The position numbers and the translations under genes are program-made. 64,000 nt of DNA from Prionace glauca (lineage: Eukaryota; Chordata; Chondrichthyes; Carcharhiniformes; Carcharhinidae). Each line of letters opens with the position of its first letter. Position 1 is the first letter of the stretch. Shown here piece by piece: positions 42,401 to 54,022 of the stretch. The DNA is taken from the NCBI GenBank assembly GCA_037974335.1, contig CM075729.1:110217962-110281961 (forward strand). Direction: 5' to 3'. The notes beneath the pieces were generated by a model that saw nothing but the letters and a program-made list of their open reading frames with translations, made no database searches and was not told the DNA's origin.

Positions 42401-44850
42401 ACTGATACTGTCCCTCTCAGTGTGTGAGCTGTGACCTGTATTGATACTGTCCCTCTCAGTGTGTGATCTCTGTCCTGCACTGATATTGTCTCTCTCAGTG
42501 TGTGAGCTGTGTCCTGTACTGATACTGTCCCTCTCAGTGTGTGAGCTGTGTTCTGTATTGATACTGTCCCTCTCAGTGTGTGAGCTGTGTCCTGTATTGA
42601 TACTGTCCCTCTCAGTGTGTGAGCTGTGTCCTGTATTGATACTGTCCCTCTCAGTGTGTGAGCTGTGTCCTGTACTGATACTGTCTCTCTCAGTGTGTGA
42701 GCTGTGTCCTGTACTGATACTGTCCCTCTCAGTGTGTGAGCTGTGTCCTGTATTGATACTGTCCCTCTCAGTGTGTGAGCTGTGTCCTGTACTGATACTC
42801 TCCCTCTCAGTGTGTGAGCTGTGCCCTGTACTGATACTGTCCCTCTCAGTTTGTGAGCTGTGTTCTGTACTGATACTGTCCCTCTCAATGTGTGAGCTGT
42901 GTTCTGTACTGATACTGTCTCTCTCAGTGTGTGAGCTGTGCCCTGTACTGATACTGTCCCTCTCAGTGTGTGAGCTGTGTCCTGTACTGATACTGTCCCT
43001 CTCAGTGTGTGAGCTGTTTCCTGTACTGATACTGTCCCTCTCAGTGTGTGAGCTGTGTCCTGTACTGATACTGTCTCTCTCAGTGTGTGAGCTGTGTCCT
43101 GTACTGATACTGTCCCTCTCAGTGTGTGAGCTGTGTCCTGTACTGATACAGTCTCTCTCAGTGTGTGAGCTGTGTCCAGTACTGATACTGTCTCTCTCAG
43201 TGTGTGAGCTGTGTCCTGTACTGATACTGTCTCTCTCAGTGTGTGAGCTGTGTCCTGTACTGATACTGTCTCTCTCAGTATGTGAGCTGTGTCCTGTACT
43301 GATACTGTCTCTCTCAGCGTGTGAGCTGTGTCCTATACTGATACTGTCCCTCTCAGTGTGTGAGCTGTGTCCTGTACTGATACTGTCTCTCTCAGCGTGT
43401 GAGCTGTGTCCTATACTGATACTGTCCCTCTCAGTGTGTGAGCTGTGTCCTGTACTGATACTGTCTCTCTCAGTGTGTGAGCTGTGTCCTATACTGATAC
43501 TGTCCCTCTCAGTGTGTGAGCTGTGTCCTGTACTGATACTGTCTCTCTCAGTATGTGAGCTGTGTCCTGTACTGATACTGTCCCTCTCAGTGTGTGAGCT
43601 GTGTCCTGTACTGATACTGTCCCTCTCAGTGTGTGAGCTGTGTCCTGTACTGATACTGTCCCTCTCAGTGTGTGAGCTGTGCCCTGTTCTGATACTGTCC
43701 CTCTCAGTGTGTGAGCTGTGTCCTGTACTTATACTGTCCCTCTCAGTGTGTGAGCTGTGTCCTGTACTGATACTGTCCCTCTCAGTGTGTGAGCTGTGTC
43801 CTGTACTGATACTGTCTCTCTCAGTGTGTGAGCTGTGTCCTGTACTGATACTGTCCCTCTCAGTGTGTGAGCTGTGTCCTGTACTGATACTGTCCCTCTC
43901 AGTGTGTGAGCTGTGTCCTGTACTGATACTGTCCCTCTCAGTGTGTGAGCTGTGTCCTGTACTGATACTGTCCCTCTCAGTGTGTGAGCTGTGTCCTGTA
44001 CTGATACTGTCCCTCTCAGTGTGTGAGCTGTGCCCTGTACTGATACTGTCCCTCTCAGTGTGTGAGCTGTGTCCTGTACAGATACTGTCTCTCTCAGTGT
44101 GTGAGCTGTGTCCTGTATTGATACTGTCCCTCTCAGTGTGTGATCTGTGTCCTGTACTGATACTGTCCCTCTCAGTGTGTGAGCTGTGTCCTCTACTGAT
44201 ACTGTCTCTCTCAGTGTGTGAGCTGTGTCCTGTACTGATACTGTCCCTCTCAGTGTGTGAGCTGTGTCCTGTACTGATACTGTCCCTCTCAGTGTGTGAG
44301 CTGTGTCCTGTACTGATACTGTCTCTCTCAGTGTGTGAGCTGTGTCCTGTACTGATACTGTCCCTCTCAGTGTGTGAGCGTTGTCCTGTACTGATACTGT
44401 CCCTCTCAGTGTGTGAGCTGTGTCCTGTACTGATACTGTCTCTCAGTGTGTGAGCTGTGTCCTGTACTGATACTGTCCCTCTCAGTGTGTGAGCTGTGTC
44501 CTGTACTGATACTGTCTCTCAGTGTGTGAGCTGTGTCCTGTACTGATACTGTCCCTCTCAGTGTGTGAGCTGTGTCCTGTACTGATACTGTCTCTCTCAG
44601 TGTGTGAGCTGTGTCCTGTACTGATACTGTCCCTCTCAGTGTGTGAGCTGTGTCCTGTACTGATACTGTCTCTCTCAGTGTGTGAGCTGTGTCCTGTACT
44701 GATACTGTCTCTCTCAGTGTGTGAGCTGTGTCCTGTACTGATACTGTCCCTCTCAGTGTGTGAGCGTGTCCTGTACTGATACTGTCTCTCTCAGTGTGTG
44801 AGCTGTGTCCGCACTGATACTCTCCCTCTCAGTCTGTGAGCTGTGTCTCT
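39405..44850 (+). repeat. 39-bp satellite array 2 (about 139 copies)
   Basis: Same unit and direction as array 1. A marker unit (GATTCTGTCCATCTCAGAGT, 38 bp long) occurs at 40028, 40456 and 41547, that is 428 and 1091 bp apart (11 and 28 units), revealing a roughly 1.09 kb higher-order period. Long stop-free frames on both strands are by-products of the 39-bp period. Confidence 0.97.
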
Positions 44851-47160
44851 GCATACGTTATGCCTTGTACCATTGAAGCAATCACGATAACAATAGGTCT
44901 CAGTTAGCTGAGCCGTGTTTGAGAAGTTACTGTGTTTGTTCAGGAAGGAATTGATTTGAAAAAGTAAATAGTTGATAAGACAGAGTTAAATTGAAAGGTA
45001 AAATGGTGCATAAAGAAACAGTGTTTGGAAATTCAATGCTTGCATAAGAGTAGGGATATTGGAATGATTAGGAGAAAGTCGACAGGGAGAAACAAATAAT
45101 GAGAGAGCACGGAGATATGAGACCAAAGATTAGATTATTGAATCAGGATGAAGAAATGGATCTCGCTGCTTTTCAGAAATGGGCTGTTGATGTCTGGTTG
45201 GTGGAATATTAGAAGCAGGTTCGAAAAAGGAAATTAAACTCTGTCGCTGCAAGAGTGGGTCAGAGGCTGGGAATTTGGTGGAGAGTAACTCAGCTCCTGG
45301 GCAAAAGTGCTATTTCGGAAGTCAGTAAAGACTCGATGCGCCAAATGGCCTCCTTCTGCACGACAAGGATTCTCTGGTTGATCGATGGTTGAGTTTATTC
45401 AGACAACAACTGAAGAGAGGGAGAGGGGAGGGGAGGGGGAGATAGTTGATGTTCTGTGAATTCTGTGTTGAAGTTGGAAAATTGGGTTTGGATTTGGGCC
45501 TGTGTCCGTGGGAGTTTGCGCGTTCTCCCCATGGTTGCGTGGGTTTCCTCCGGGTGCTCCGGTTTCCTCCCACATCTCAAAAATGTGCTTTTAGGCTGAT
45601 TGATTGGGTAACAAATTGTCCCTATATTGGACCTCCCTGATCCTCACACATTAGGCATAGACTAAAATCATGAATAGGTCACTGACCATGGGACGGCGGC
45701 GCGGGCTCGTTGGGCCGAAGGGCCTGTTTCCCGTGCTGTGTTGTTCTTTGTTCTTTGTGGGTGAACTGAGGCAGTTTGATGCTGTTGTCCGGATTGTAAC
45801 CGCGGGGAGACAGACCTGGGGCAATGCCATTGAGATGATGGAAAATGAGCTGCCGGATTGACTGTTGTCGGAAAGAGAGAAAGTTCAAATAAGTTTCAAA
45901 TCGAAACCGGGACTGAAGCGGATCCTCGGCTTCCGGGTGGGAGAAATTAAACAGGAAAATTACAGTGAAATAGAAATGAGAGTGAGTGAAAGGAATTTCA
46001 GATTGTGTCCCCAGAATTGAGAAAATAAAACAAGTTTTACTTTTTAAGTTGAAGAAGTTTGTAGAAGTTTTGTAATTGAAACACACTCTGTTGGAAACTC
46101 CGCCCTCTGATGTTTCAATGGAACAATCTTCAATGTTTCCTTTTCTGTTATTTGTGAAATTTAATTTCAATAACAGACATTAGTGAAGAAAGAAGATGTG
46201 ATGGAATTTATTTTATCCCCTTTTAAAAGGCACGTGCTACATTTGTAAGGTTGAAAAGATCCAGAATGAAACTTGAAGTGATGTGAGAAAGAATTGTGTG
46301 TACAAATGTGTGTGTGTAAATGTCCTGTTAGTGAATGAGGAAAGGCTGTGTGAATGCTCTGCATTGCTGTTCCTTCAGACCGGCTCCAATTCTGATGTGT
46401 TCTCCTGAAAATGGTTAGGTCTAAAGGGGGAGAACAGTTTAAAAGTTTTGAAACTGAAAACTTGTTACCGCTTTAATGAAACTCAATTGAAACAGGTGAA
46501 ATATGTGGATTTCTAATCCAGATACAAATCCACATCTGTCAGAGTGGAGTCGTTTTTTCAAAGGTTTGACGGTGTAATTTCAAATTGAGGAGCGGAATTT
46601 AAGGTGATTGTTGGTGGACTGTTCTTGTGTTTAAAATCTTCATAAAAATCACCCTGGGAAACAATTGGGACTTTATCTTCTAATCCATTTTGCTCCAATG
46701 TTTTTATTCGGAAATATCCAATTTGAATTGGTGAATCCACAAGACATGAAGAAATATTTTTGTTCTGCTGAAACCACCATTACTCTGAGAACATTGTAAC
46801 CCAGTCTCTTTTTGAAATCACAGTGCCAGTGAATTCCTTCACCAAACATGTTTTAATTTAGAATTCACCCATTCAGCTCTGAGCAGGATGAGCCTTTTCT
46901 GTTTTATAAACTCACACACATCCGCACAGGTAACAATTGTGTCCAATACTGCAAAGTGTAACAATATTTCCAACGTTACAAGAATTGGAAACAAAGCCGC
47001 AGATACCAGTTTGGACAAAGGCTTTGATATTTCGAAGATATTTCTGATTTGACAAGACAGAGTGCTTGGGAATGGGAGATCTTGACTTGAGCTCACTATA
47101 CAATGGAGTTTTTGTTGAAGTATTTTATCAGTGTCACAACTCAGCTTACATTAACACCTC
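44851..47160 (+). other. Right flank of satellite array 2
   Basis: Counterpart of 32439-34349 plus 35521 onward. It contains the CR1-type 3' UTR insertion listed at 45485-45757. No gene is recognised. A minus-strand open stretch at 46170-45679 is related to that at 33516-32908. Confidence 0.6.
45485..45757 (+). mobile_element. Truncated 3' UTR copy of the CR1 at 49.8-53.6 kb
   Basis: GGGCCTGTGTCCGTGGGAGT, GGTTTCCTCCGGGTGCTCC and the end GTTCTTTGTTCTTTGT match the 3' UTR of the nested CR1 at 49804-50065 almost base for base. It is absent from duplication copy 1, where GGAAAATTGTGGGTGAACTG is uninterrupted. Confidence 0.88.
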
Positions 47161-47164
47161 AATT

Positions 47165-47370
47165 AACTTACTGTGAAAATCTCTAGTCGCCACACTCAGG
47201 CACTGTTGCTGAGGGAGAATTTAGCATGGTCAATGCACCTAACCAGCACATCTTTTGGACTGTGGGTGGAAACCCACACAGACACTGGCAGAACGTGCAG
47301 ATTCCACACAGGCAGTGACCCAAGCTGGGAATCGAACTTGGGTCCTTGGTGCTGCCCCATAGCACTCACT
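47165..47370 (-). mobile_element. tRNA-derived SINE, degenerate
   Basis: Minus orientation: B-box relic GGTTCGATTCCC-like near 47330 (CAAGTTCGATTCCC), A-box side near 47360, body with GGAATCTGCACG and GTGGGTTTCCACC. Confidence 0.7.
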
Positions 47371-47885
47371 TACAGAAACATGAAAAAAGGGCAGCAGAAA
47401 TTGGAATTTACAAATTTGTTACATGTGAATTAATATTTTAAAACATTTAAAGAGAAATTTGTTGGGATTTAATTTACACTTTAGCTCTTTTCTATGAATG
47501 TTCTGAAGTAAACTATGCGTGGAGCTATCTCAATTAAAGATGATTTGAAAAATATAAGTATCATTTAATCTTCTGCTTAAATAATGACATGTCACCTCAG
47601 ATAAGGAGCAAACATGTTAGTCCCAGAAATCAAATTCAATGTCAAAAAATTATATTTGATTGTCAATATTATCCAGGGCTCCCAGTTGAGATAGGATGGA
47701 AAATAATGGGATGTTTGTCCATGGAGAGTGATTGAGAGAGAGATGTAGTGTTAGGAAACATACACACTACACACATATTAGCATCATCATGAGTGTAATC
47801 TGGTTTTGAAGTATATTTTACAGAAAGGAAAATAGTTTCGACTGGTAATTTGCTGACTCACTCTTGGTTATGTTTGTGCCCTTGT

Positions 47886-49017
47886 ATGGAGGACGATTTC
47901 TAACCAGCAAATAAGATTTTTAGATAGAATGTGTTCTCTCCAAAGACAGAGTATTAATAAAGAGTTAAATGATTCTTACAACAAGCTAACAAGAATTATT
48001 TACATAAATGTGAATGCAGGAATAGAATCAAATAAATAGTTATGTTTTAAAAACATATTTATTAATATTTTAAATGTTTCTTATATTTATTATTCCCATC
48101 AGCCAAAGTGAGCTCCCACAAGGTATGATGATAAAGGCGAATATTTTAAAACCAAAAGCCTGGAAATCTAATAATTAGAAACATTCATATCAGAAAGTTT
48201 CATAACTCATAAACAATATTATAAATAAGGTTCAGTCACTGTCCACACAGAATAGATATGTTCCTCGACATGAGATCACATGTCTAGCCATCTTGGCAGT
48301 GAGTTGGTGGGAACACCCACTTTGACCTCTACAGGAGTGACTATCGTAACCTGGCAACAGACAAGTAGCTTTAGCCAAGAAGAGAGTTAGCAGCCAGATT
48401 TAATGGACGAATGAGATACCATTATGCTGGAAGGCACAATGTAGCTGTCTGAGGTACTTGACAAGGGATTTATATTAATGTGTATATACTAAACGTAATT
48501 GAATTTAATGTCAGCTGGGAATGATTGTTAAGAAAAGACTATAATTGATCTGTTTTTGATTGTATATGCCAGATCTATTGAAGAGGTTTTGTCACTCTGC
48601 AACAGAGTTGCTTAATCCTCTGGTGGTCCCGAGGAGCTGCTTATTTTTCTTTAAAATAAATATTATGCCCTTGAACAGAGATATCTGCCTCTTGAATTTT
48701 GTATTGTCTATAGTTTAAGATTGCACCTGTCATACCCCACACACCTTGTCCGTGATAGTTTAAAATAAAATGACAATTAAAGCAACAGACGATTGGATTC
48801 AAAAAACTGACTCTTGCTGAAGCCAACTCCACTGAGAGCTTGAATCACAACGGCTGCACCACTCACTCAGACTCAACTCACAGCTTTTACCTTACAGGCT
48901 ACACCGCTACCCTGAACAGGCAGCACAGAGCCACATTCACAGGCGACACTGGACATGGCATCTTATTTGGCCAAATCTAGAGAGATCTATCCTGCAGGCA
49001 CCCCATCTCCCGTGTGT
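47886..49017. other. AT-rich intergenic sequence
   Basis: No coding frame, array or known element is recognisable. There are many short A/T runs. Confidence 0.4.
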
Positions 49018-49100
49018 GAGCAGCACAGTGATACAGTGGTTAGCACGACTCCCTACAGCACCAGGGATGTGGGTTCGATTCCCGGCTTGGACAACTGACT
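49018..49100 (+). mobile_element. tRNA-derived SINE head
   Basis: A-box TGGTTAGCACG near 49038 and B-box GGTTCGATTCC at 49072-49082 are both well preserved, so an internal Pol III promoter is readable. The body is lost: a CR1 begins at about 49101. Confidence 0.82.
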
Positions 49101-49803
49101 GCCGCATCTGTAAGATGGGTAAGTAAGTTCGCTGATGACACTAAGGTCGGTGGTGTTGTGGATGGTCTGGAAGGATGGCAAAAGTTGCAGCAAGACATAG
49201 ATAGGATGCAGGACTGGGCGGAGTAGTGGCAGATGGACTTCAACGTGGATAAATGCATTGTCGTCCACTTTGGCAGAACCAACGGGATGAACGAGTACAC
49301 TATCAAGAGCAGCAGTCTTCGTAGTGTTGAAGAGCAGAAGGATCTAGGGGTCCGGGTCCACAGGACTCTTAAATCGGCCTCACAGGTGGAGGAGGTGGTC
49401 AAGAAGGCATATGGTGTACTGGCCTTCATTAATCGAGGGATTGAGTTTAGGAGTCGGGAGGTAATGCTGCAACTTTATAAGACCCTTGTCAGGCCTCATT
49501 TAGAGTATTGTGCACAGTTCTGGTCGCCTCACTATAGGAAAGATGTAGAAGCTATTGAGAGGGTACAGAGGAGATTTACAAGGATGTTGCCTGGACTGGG
49601 AGGCATGCCTTATGAAGTTAGATTGAGGGAGCTGGGACTCTTTTCCCTGGAGAGACGAAGGTTGAGAGGCGACCTGATAGAAGTTTACAAAATGTTGAGA
49701 GGAATAGATAGGGTGGACTCTCAGAGGCTATTTCCCCGGGTTGAAATGGTTGCTACGAGAGGACACAGATTTAAGGTGCAGGGAGGGAAGTTCAGAAGTG
49801 ATA
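49101..49803 (+). mobile_element. CR1 LINE (second family), 5' piece, interrupted
   Basis: ORF2 begins at motif C (KFADDTK-equivalent near 49125) and is open to about 49803: [37 protein letters not shown]. It is cut at 49803 by another CR1 and resumes at 53612. Same family as 23181-23769. Confidence 0.9.
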
Positions 49804-50208
49804 CAAAGAACAACAAAGAACAAAACAGCACGGGAAACAGGCCCTTCGGCCCAACGAGCCCGCGCCGCCGTCCCATGGTCAGTGACCTATTCATGACTCT
49901 AGTCTATGCCTAATGTGTGAGGATCAGGGAGGTCCAATATAGGGACAATTTGTTACCCAATCAATCAGCCTAAAAGCACATTTTTGGGATGTGGGAGGAA
50001 ACCGGAGCACCCGGAGGAAACCCACGCAACCATGGGGAGAACGCGCAAACTCCCACGGACACAGGCCCAACTCCATGTGTCCGCACAATAACAGAGATAG
50101 CCTCTGTGCTGCCATGATGCCCTCGAGATGGTAAGTGCCTGTGGATAAAAATTTCATTATTAAAGACTCTATATCCCTGAGACTAAACTGACCCCAAGCC
50201 TACAATGC

Positions 50209-52062
50209 TTAATAAGGCCTGCTATATCCCCCTATATGTAAACTGCTCATGTGGCTGTCCAAGTGACTCTTGAACAACCCTAGCGTGCCTGCTTCCACCA
50301 CCTCACTCGGCAGTGCATTCCACATCCCCACTACCCTTTGTGTGAAAAACTGCCCTCTAACATTAGTCTTATATCTAGCCCCCCTCACCCTCAGCCCGTG
50401 ACCCCTCGTTCTATCCATTTCTAATAGCGGAAAAAGCTTATCACCATCTACTCTATCTGTCCCCTTCATAATCTTATAAACCTCTATCAAATCCCCCCTC
50501 AGCCGACGTCTCTCAAGGGAAAACAGCCCAAGTGCGTTCAATCTTTCCTCGTAAGACAGCCCTTCCATGCCAGGCAACATCCTGGTAAATCTCCTCTGCA
50601 CTCTCTCCAGGATCTCTACATCCTTCCGGTAGTACGGCGACCAGAACTGGACGCAGTACTCCAGGTGAGGCCTAACCAACGTTCTATACAACTGCAACAT
50701 CAGACTCCTACTCTTATATTCTATACCCCTTCCTATGAAGGCTAACATGCCATACGCTTTCCTCATCACATTCTGCACCTGCACCGACACCTTCAGGGAC
50801 TTGTGTACCTGCACCCCCAGGTCTCTCTGCGTATCTATACTCTGGATAGTTCTACCTTTTATCATATAACTCCCTTCCACATTATTCCGGCCAAAGTGCA
50901 TCACCTCGCATTTCTCCGGATTAAATTCCATTTGCCATCTATCTGCCCAATCTACCAGCCTATCTATGTCCTGTTGCATTGCCAGGCACTGCTCCTCAGT
51001 ACCCGCCAATCCAACCATCTTAGTGTCATCAGCAAATTTGCTGATCACACCACCTACCCCCTCTTCCAAGTCATTAATATATACTACAAATAGTAGAGGT
51101 CCTAGTACCGAGCCCTGCGGCACCCCACTGGTGACAGACCTCCAATTGGAAAAGGAGCCCTCCACTACTACCCGCTGTCTTCTCCTCCCAAGCCAGTTCT
51201 TCACCCATCTACATACCTGGCCTTGTATCCCATGAGCCTTCACCTTTTCTATCAGCCTACCGTGAGGGACCTTGTCAAACGCCTTACTGAAACCCATATA
51301 GACAACATCAACGGCTTGTCCTTCGTCAACCGTTTTTGTCACCTCTTCAAAAAATTCCAATAGATTCGTAAGGCACAACCTCCCTGTAATGAAGCCATGC
51401 TGCGTATCCCTGATCAGATTGCAGCGCTCCAGATGCTCATACATCCTATCCTTGAGGATCCTCTCCATTATCTTGCCTATAACTGAAGTCAAGCTCACTG
51501 GCCTATAGTTCCCTGGGTTATCCCTCTGACCCTTCTTAAACAACGGTACAACATTTGCAATCCGCCAATCCTCTGGGACCTCACCTGTGTCCAAAGAAGA
51601 GACAAAGATTTGCGTCAGAGGCCCAGCAATTTCATCCCTCACCTCCCTTAGCAGCCTAGGATAGATGCCATCAGGCCCCGGAGATTCGTCTGTCTTTATA
51701 TTGTCTAAAAGTCCCAACACCTCTTCCCTCGTGATGACTATTTCCCTCAACAGATCCTCAAACTTCTCAAGCACAGCAGCAGAGGACTGACCCCTCTCCT
51801 GAGTGAATACCGACGCAAAGTATTCATTCAAGATCTCCCCCATTCCCCCAGGCTCCAAGCATAGTTCCCCTCCTCTGTCCCTGAGAGGACCAATGTTCCC
51901 TCTAACCATCCTTTTGTTTCTAATATAAGAGTAAAATGCCTTAGGATTTTCCTTAATCCTACCCGCCAAAGCCATTTCGTGGCCCCTTTTTGCCTTTCTG
52001 ATGCCCCTTTTAAGTTCTCTCCTACATTCTCTGTATTCTTCTAACGCTATCTCTGTCCTCAA
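50209..52062 (-). pseudogene. CR1 ORF2, reverse transcriptase part
   Basis: 617 codons without a stop: [60 protein letters not shown] (motif B), KFADDTK (motif C) and the C-terminal [20 protein letters not shown]. Motif A reads [15 protein letters not shown], where the catalytic Asp of L-D-F is Gly. The protein should therefore lack polymerase activity although the frame is open. It is out of frame with the endonuclease part upstream by a single change near 52070. Confidence 0.92.
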
Positions 52063-52076
52063 ATGCCTCGATCTAG

Positions 52077-52991
52077 TTACGCTTCCCTCTTTCTCCTGAC
52101 CAGGTCCTCAATATCCCTAGTTACCCACAGCTCTCTAATCCTACCTTTCCCATCCTTCCTCTTGACCGGCACATGTCTTTCCTGTAAAGATTGTAGTTTT
52201 CCCTTGAGAGACTCCCACATACCCAGCGTCGACCTACCGTTAAATAGCGTACCCCAGTCCATATCTTTAAGATCATGCCTAATCCGGCTGTATCTAGCCC
52301 TCCCCCAATTTAACACCCTCCCCTTAGGACAGGCTTCATCTTTATCCATTAATATCTTGAACCAGACAGAGTTGTGGTCACTGTTAGCCACATGCTCTCC
52401 TACCTCAACGTCAACCACCTGCCCAGGCTCATTCCCCAGAACCAAGTCAAGTATAGCCCCCTCCCTGGTCGGTCTATCCACGTCCTGCTCCAGGGATCCT
52501 TCCATTACACACTGTACAAATTCCTCCCCGTCAGCACCCTCTGATCTTAGTACATTCCAATCTACCCTGGGGAGATTAAAATCTCCCACTACCACCACCC
52601 TATTCTTCCTGCACTTATCTAGAATGTCCCTGCTTATCCCTTCTTCCACAGCCCTCGGGCTGTTGGGCGGTCTGTAGTAAACACCCAGCATAGTAACATC
52701 ACCCTTCCTATTCCTCAACTCCACCCATAGCGACTCGATTCCTACATCCTCCGTACCTCCCTCCCTCTGCACTGCTACGATGCAATCCTTAACTAACAAC
52801 GCCACTCCCCCACCTCTCAGCGACCCACCCCTATCTCGCCTGAAACACTTATACCCAGGAACATTCAACTGCCAATCCTGCCCTTCCTTTAACCAAGTCT
52901 CTGTCACCGCCACCACTTCCAACTTCCTTTCAAACATTAATGCCTTCAGTTCATCTGTTTTGCCAGTCACACTCCTAGCATTGAAACACAT
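52077..52991 (-). pseudogene. CR1 ORF2, AP endonuclease part
   Basis: About 300 codons: CFNARSVTGKTDELKAL, VTETWLKEGQDWQLNVPGY, VYYRPPNS, VVVGDFNLPRVDW and NSDHNSVWF. These are the ETW, YRPP, GDFN and SDH blocks of an apurinic-type endonuclease, all intact. It ends by frame change at 52077, just before the RT part. Confidence 0.92.
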
Positions 52992-53092
52992 GCACCGAAG
53001 ACCCTCCGAAACAACCCGATCCTTCTTCCTACCCTCCGGGCCTACCCTATCCCCAATCCCAGTTCCGTCTACCTCCCCACCCCCCCTCCATA

Positions 53093-53611
53093 TTAGTTTA
53101 AACCCTGCCGATACACACCAGCTAACCTTCCAGCTAAGATATGTATGCCCTTCCCAGTTAACTGTACCCCATCCCTCTTGTATATTTGCCGTTCTTTCAT
53201 AAAGACTTTCCAGTGGTCTATGAATATAAATCCCTCTGCCCTACACCAATCTTTCAACCAAGCATTTAATTGGATTAGTTCATTATTTCTAGCCCTGCTA
53301 GCCCCAGGCACCGGCAGCAGCCCAGAGAACGCCACCCTGGAGGCCCTACATTTCAGCCTGGCCCCCAACTCCCTGAACTGCCTGCGTATGTCCCCCCTGC
53401 ACTTTGTTCCTACATCCTTCTCTCCTACATGCACTATCACATTCGACTCAGTCCCTCCACCCTTCAAGATTCCCTCTACCCTTTCTGAGATGTCCTGTAC
53501 CCCTGCTCCAGGGAGGCAGACTACCATCCTGGAGTCCCGCTTTTGCCCACAGAATCGCCTGTCAATCCCCTTGACATTCCCATCCCCCACCACTATCTCA
53601 CACCCCTCACA
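53093..53611 (-). pseudogene. CR1 ORF1, esterase-like domain, N-terminus missing
   Basis: The frame contains VVCLPGAGVQDISERVEGIL, NVIVHVGEKDVGT, VAFSGLLPVPG and RDGVQLTGKGIHILAGRLA. These recall the GxND and DxxH-like blocks of SGNH hydrolases found in CR1 ORF1. The zinc-finger part expected upstream is absent because the element ends at 53611. Confidence 0.85.
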
Positions 53612-53841
53612 TGATGTTAGGGGTAAGTTTTTCACTCAGAGGGTGGTGAGTGAATGGAATCAGCTGCCGTCAGTGGTGGTGGAGGCGAACTCGCTGGGGT
53701 CTTTTAAAAGACTTCTGGATGAGTATATGGGGTTTAATGAGATTGATGGTTATAGATAGGTCTGTAGGTTGGTAGGTGTTGATGTGATCGGCGCAACTTG
53801 TGGGCCAAAGGGCCTGTTTGTGCTGTAGTGTTCTTTGTTCT
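53612..53841 (+). mobile_element. CR1 LINE (second family), 3' piece
   Basis: Continuation of 49101-49803: [40 protein letters not shown], ending in GTTCTTTGTTCT. TGAT is present on both sides of the nested element. Confidence 0.9.
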
Positions 53842-53842
53842 A

Positions 53843-54022
53843 AACCTATCAGATCCCCAAACACCAGCTAAACCCATCAGATCCCCAAACACCAGCTAAA
53901 CCCATCAGAGCCCCAAACACCAGCTAAACCCATCAGAGCCCCAAACACCAGCTAAACCCATCAGAGCCCTAAACACTAGCTAAACCCATCAGACCCCCAA
54001 ACACCAGCTAAACCCATCAGAG
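53843..54022. repeat. 28-bp minisatellite, second location (about 6 copies)
   Basis: Same unit as 8321-8950 (AAACCCATCAGAGCCCCAAA plus CACCAGCT). It lies between a CR1 tail and another minisatellite. Confidence 0.93.

Larger units (their letters stand above)
38656..47885 (+). repeat. Segmental duplication, copy 2
   Basis: Direct repeat of 28850-38090. It begins within a SINE remnant at TCCCTGGTTTGTGAGGCAGC, the same point as 28850. The satellite here is almost twice as long. Copy 2 has its own insertion (45485-45757). Confidence 0.9.
49804..53611 (-). mobile_element. Nearly complete CR1 LINE (third family), nested
   Basis: 3.8 kb on the minus strand, inserted into the CR1 whose halves are 49101-49803 and 53612-53841. 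The 3' end has TTCTTTG-type repeats at 49804. Its 3' UTR carries a SINE-like block (GTTTCCTCCGGGTGCTCC). ORF2 is at 52991-50209 with one frame change, and ORF1 is cut at its N-terminus. It is the youngest-looking LINE in the window. Confidence 0.93.

Noticed and set aside
47886-49017. Possible hidden gene or element in the AT-rich stretch
   Set aside because: No frame over about 60 codons with recognisable content and no terminal repeats.
49018-49100. Functional tRNA gene
   Set aside because: A and B boxes are present, but the sequence cannot be folded into a full cloverleaf by eye and its layout is that of a SINE head.
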